Source of the DNA: Hymenobacter artigasi
GTDB lineage: Bacteria > Bacteroidota > Bacteroidia > Cytophagales > Hymenobacteraceae
NCBI RefSeq assembly: GCF_012275535.1
Contig: NZ_JAAVTK010000013.1
Coordinates: 1-64,000, forward strand
Length of the DNA: 64,000 nucleotides
Direction of reading: 5' to 3'
In this document: piece after piece, positions 63,744 to 64,000 of the stretch
Layout of the letters: each line of letters begins with the position of its first letter
Numbering within the stretch: position 1 is the first letter of the stretch
The notes under the pieces: generated by a model
Seen by the model: the letters and a program-made list of their open reading frames with translations, nothing else
The model's database searches: none
What the model was told of the DNA's origin: nothing
Program-made: the position numbers and the translations under genes

Positions 63744-63844
63744 ATGTCATTCCGAGCGCAGCCGAGGAATCTCGCGTGCTGATGTTGCAATAGTAATCCT
63801 GACGTCAGCACGCGAGATTCCTCGGCTGCGCTCGGAATGACGTT
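63744..63844. repeat. Palindromic repeat GTCATTCCGAGCGCAGCCGA type
   Basis: Arms ATGTCATTCCGAGCGCAGCC... with a 36-40-base complementary partner, spacer about 20 bases. It lies between argC and argD and is related to 3994-4094 and 51122-51198. Confidence 0.82.
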
Positions 63845-63853
63845 TTAGATGAG

Positions 63854-64000
63854 CTAGAACGTTCCTGATTTCAAATTCAACCCCGTCGTTTCCGGCAGGC
63901 CAAATAGCAGGTTCATATTCTGCACCGCCTGGCCCGAGGCACCTTTCACCAGATTATCAATCACCGAGGTAATCAAGAGCTGCTTGCCCTGTTTCTGCAC
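63854..64000 (-). CDS. argC: N-acetyl-gamma-glutamyl-phosphate reductase (C-terminal end, partial)
   Basis: Only the last 48 codons are in the window (stop TAG at 63854-63856), continuing beyond its right edge. The encoded end includes LLITSVIDNLVKGASGQAVQNMNLLFGLPETTGL with the hallmark KGASGQAVQNMN of ArgC, then a short tail. ArgC reduces acetylglutamyl phosphate to the semialdehyde used by ArgD, and its position directly upstream of argD fits this. Confidence 0.9.
   Translation of the reverse strand: MQKQGKQLLITSVIDNLVKGASGQAVQNMNLLFGLPETTGLNLKSGTF

Noticed and set aside
1..64000. CRISPR arrays, rRNA genes, prophage
   Set aside because: No evenly spaced direct repeats with unique spacers, no rRNA sequence and no phage structural genes were seen.

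Overview
The window looks like chromosomal DNA of a GC-rich Bacteroidota bacterium of the Cytophagales, most like Hymenobacter. Evidence: C-terminal type IX secretion (T9SS) sorting domains, a TonB-dependent receptor with a carboxypeptidase-regulatory-like N-domain, an N-acyl-ornithine carbamoyltransferase in place of ornithine carbamoyltransferase, TAnnTTTG promoter boxes in place of -10 TATAAT, and no obvious Shine-Dalgarno sequences. The genus is an inference from protein style. No phage, insertion sequence, CRISPR array or rRNA was seen.

Layout. 0.1-7.2 kb: envelope and housekeeping genes (secreted protein plus LpxL-like acyltransferase, a YrdC/Sua5-family protein, MltG, thioesterase, YihY), then two tandem tRNA-Ser genes and two small unknown proteins. 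7.3-13.9 kb: isocitrate dehydrogenase, a gene-free 645-base stretch, aldose epimerase, a zinc phospholipase C-like protein, and eutBC. 14-18.5 kb: a giant secreted pectinesterase with a duplicated domain, and a second T9SS cargo. 18.7-24.7 kb: a tripartite RND efflux operon (adaptor, pump, TolC) whose two internal gaps are both filled by the same long palindromic repeat. 24.9-34.2 kb: alkyltransferase-like protein, TonB-dependent receptor, a histidine kinase with a receiver-only response regulator that stops inside a palindrome, a membrane protein, a small conserved unknown, and xseAB. 34.3-43.1 kb: four tandem M13 zinc metallopeptidases. 43.3-54.9 kb: BLUF photoreceptor, cyclophilin lipoprotein, S1/P1-nuclease-like protein, amidohydrolase, acyl-CoA-binding protein, an unknown with a possible kinase-like motif, CDGSH protein, GNAT, deoxynucleoside kinase, DUF2461 and MOSC proteins, and an SH3/TPR membrane protein. 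54.95 kb: tRNA-Lys. 55.2-64 kb: an arginine and carbamoyl-phosphate cluster read right to left (argC partial, argD, carA, carB, argF'), interrupted by three AT-richer small genes (an unknown, a GIY-YIG nuclease and an SMI1/KNR4 protein) and by dispersed repeats.

How it fits together. The right-hand cluster supplies carbamoyl phosphate (CarAB) to an acetyl- or succinyl-ornithine carbamoyltransferase after ArgC and ArgD. The efflux operon, TonB receptor, T9SS cargo and M13 peptidases are envelope functions. The most distinctive features are the dense palindromic repeats at 3' ends, some of which supply or overlap stop codons of neighbouring genes, the fourfold M13 array, and the insertions that break up the arg-car cluster. 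No clearly novel multi-gene system was identified. The best candidates for follow-up are the repeat families, the truncated response regulator and the small AT-rich genes between the car genes.
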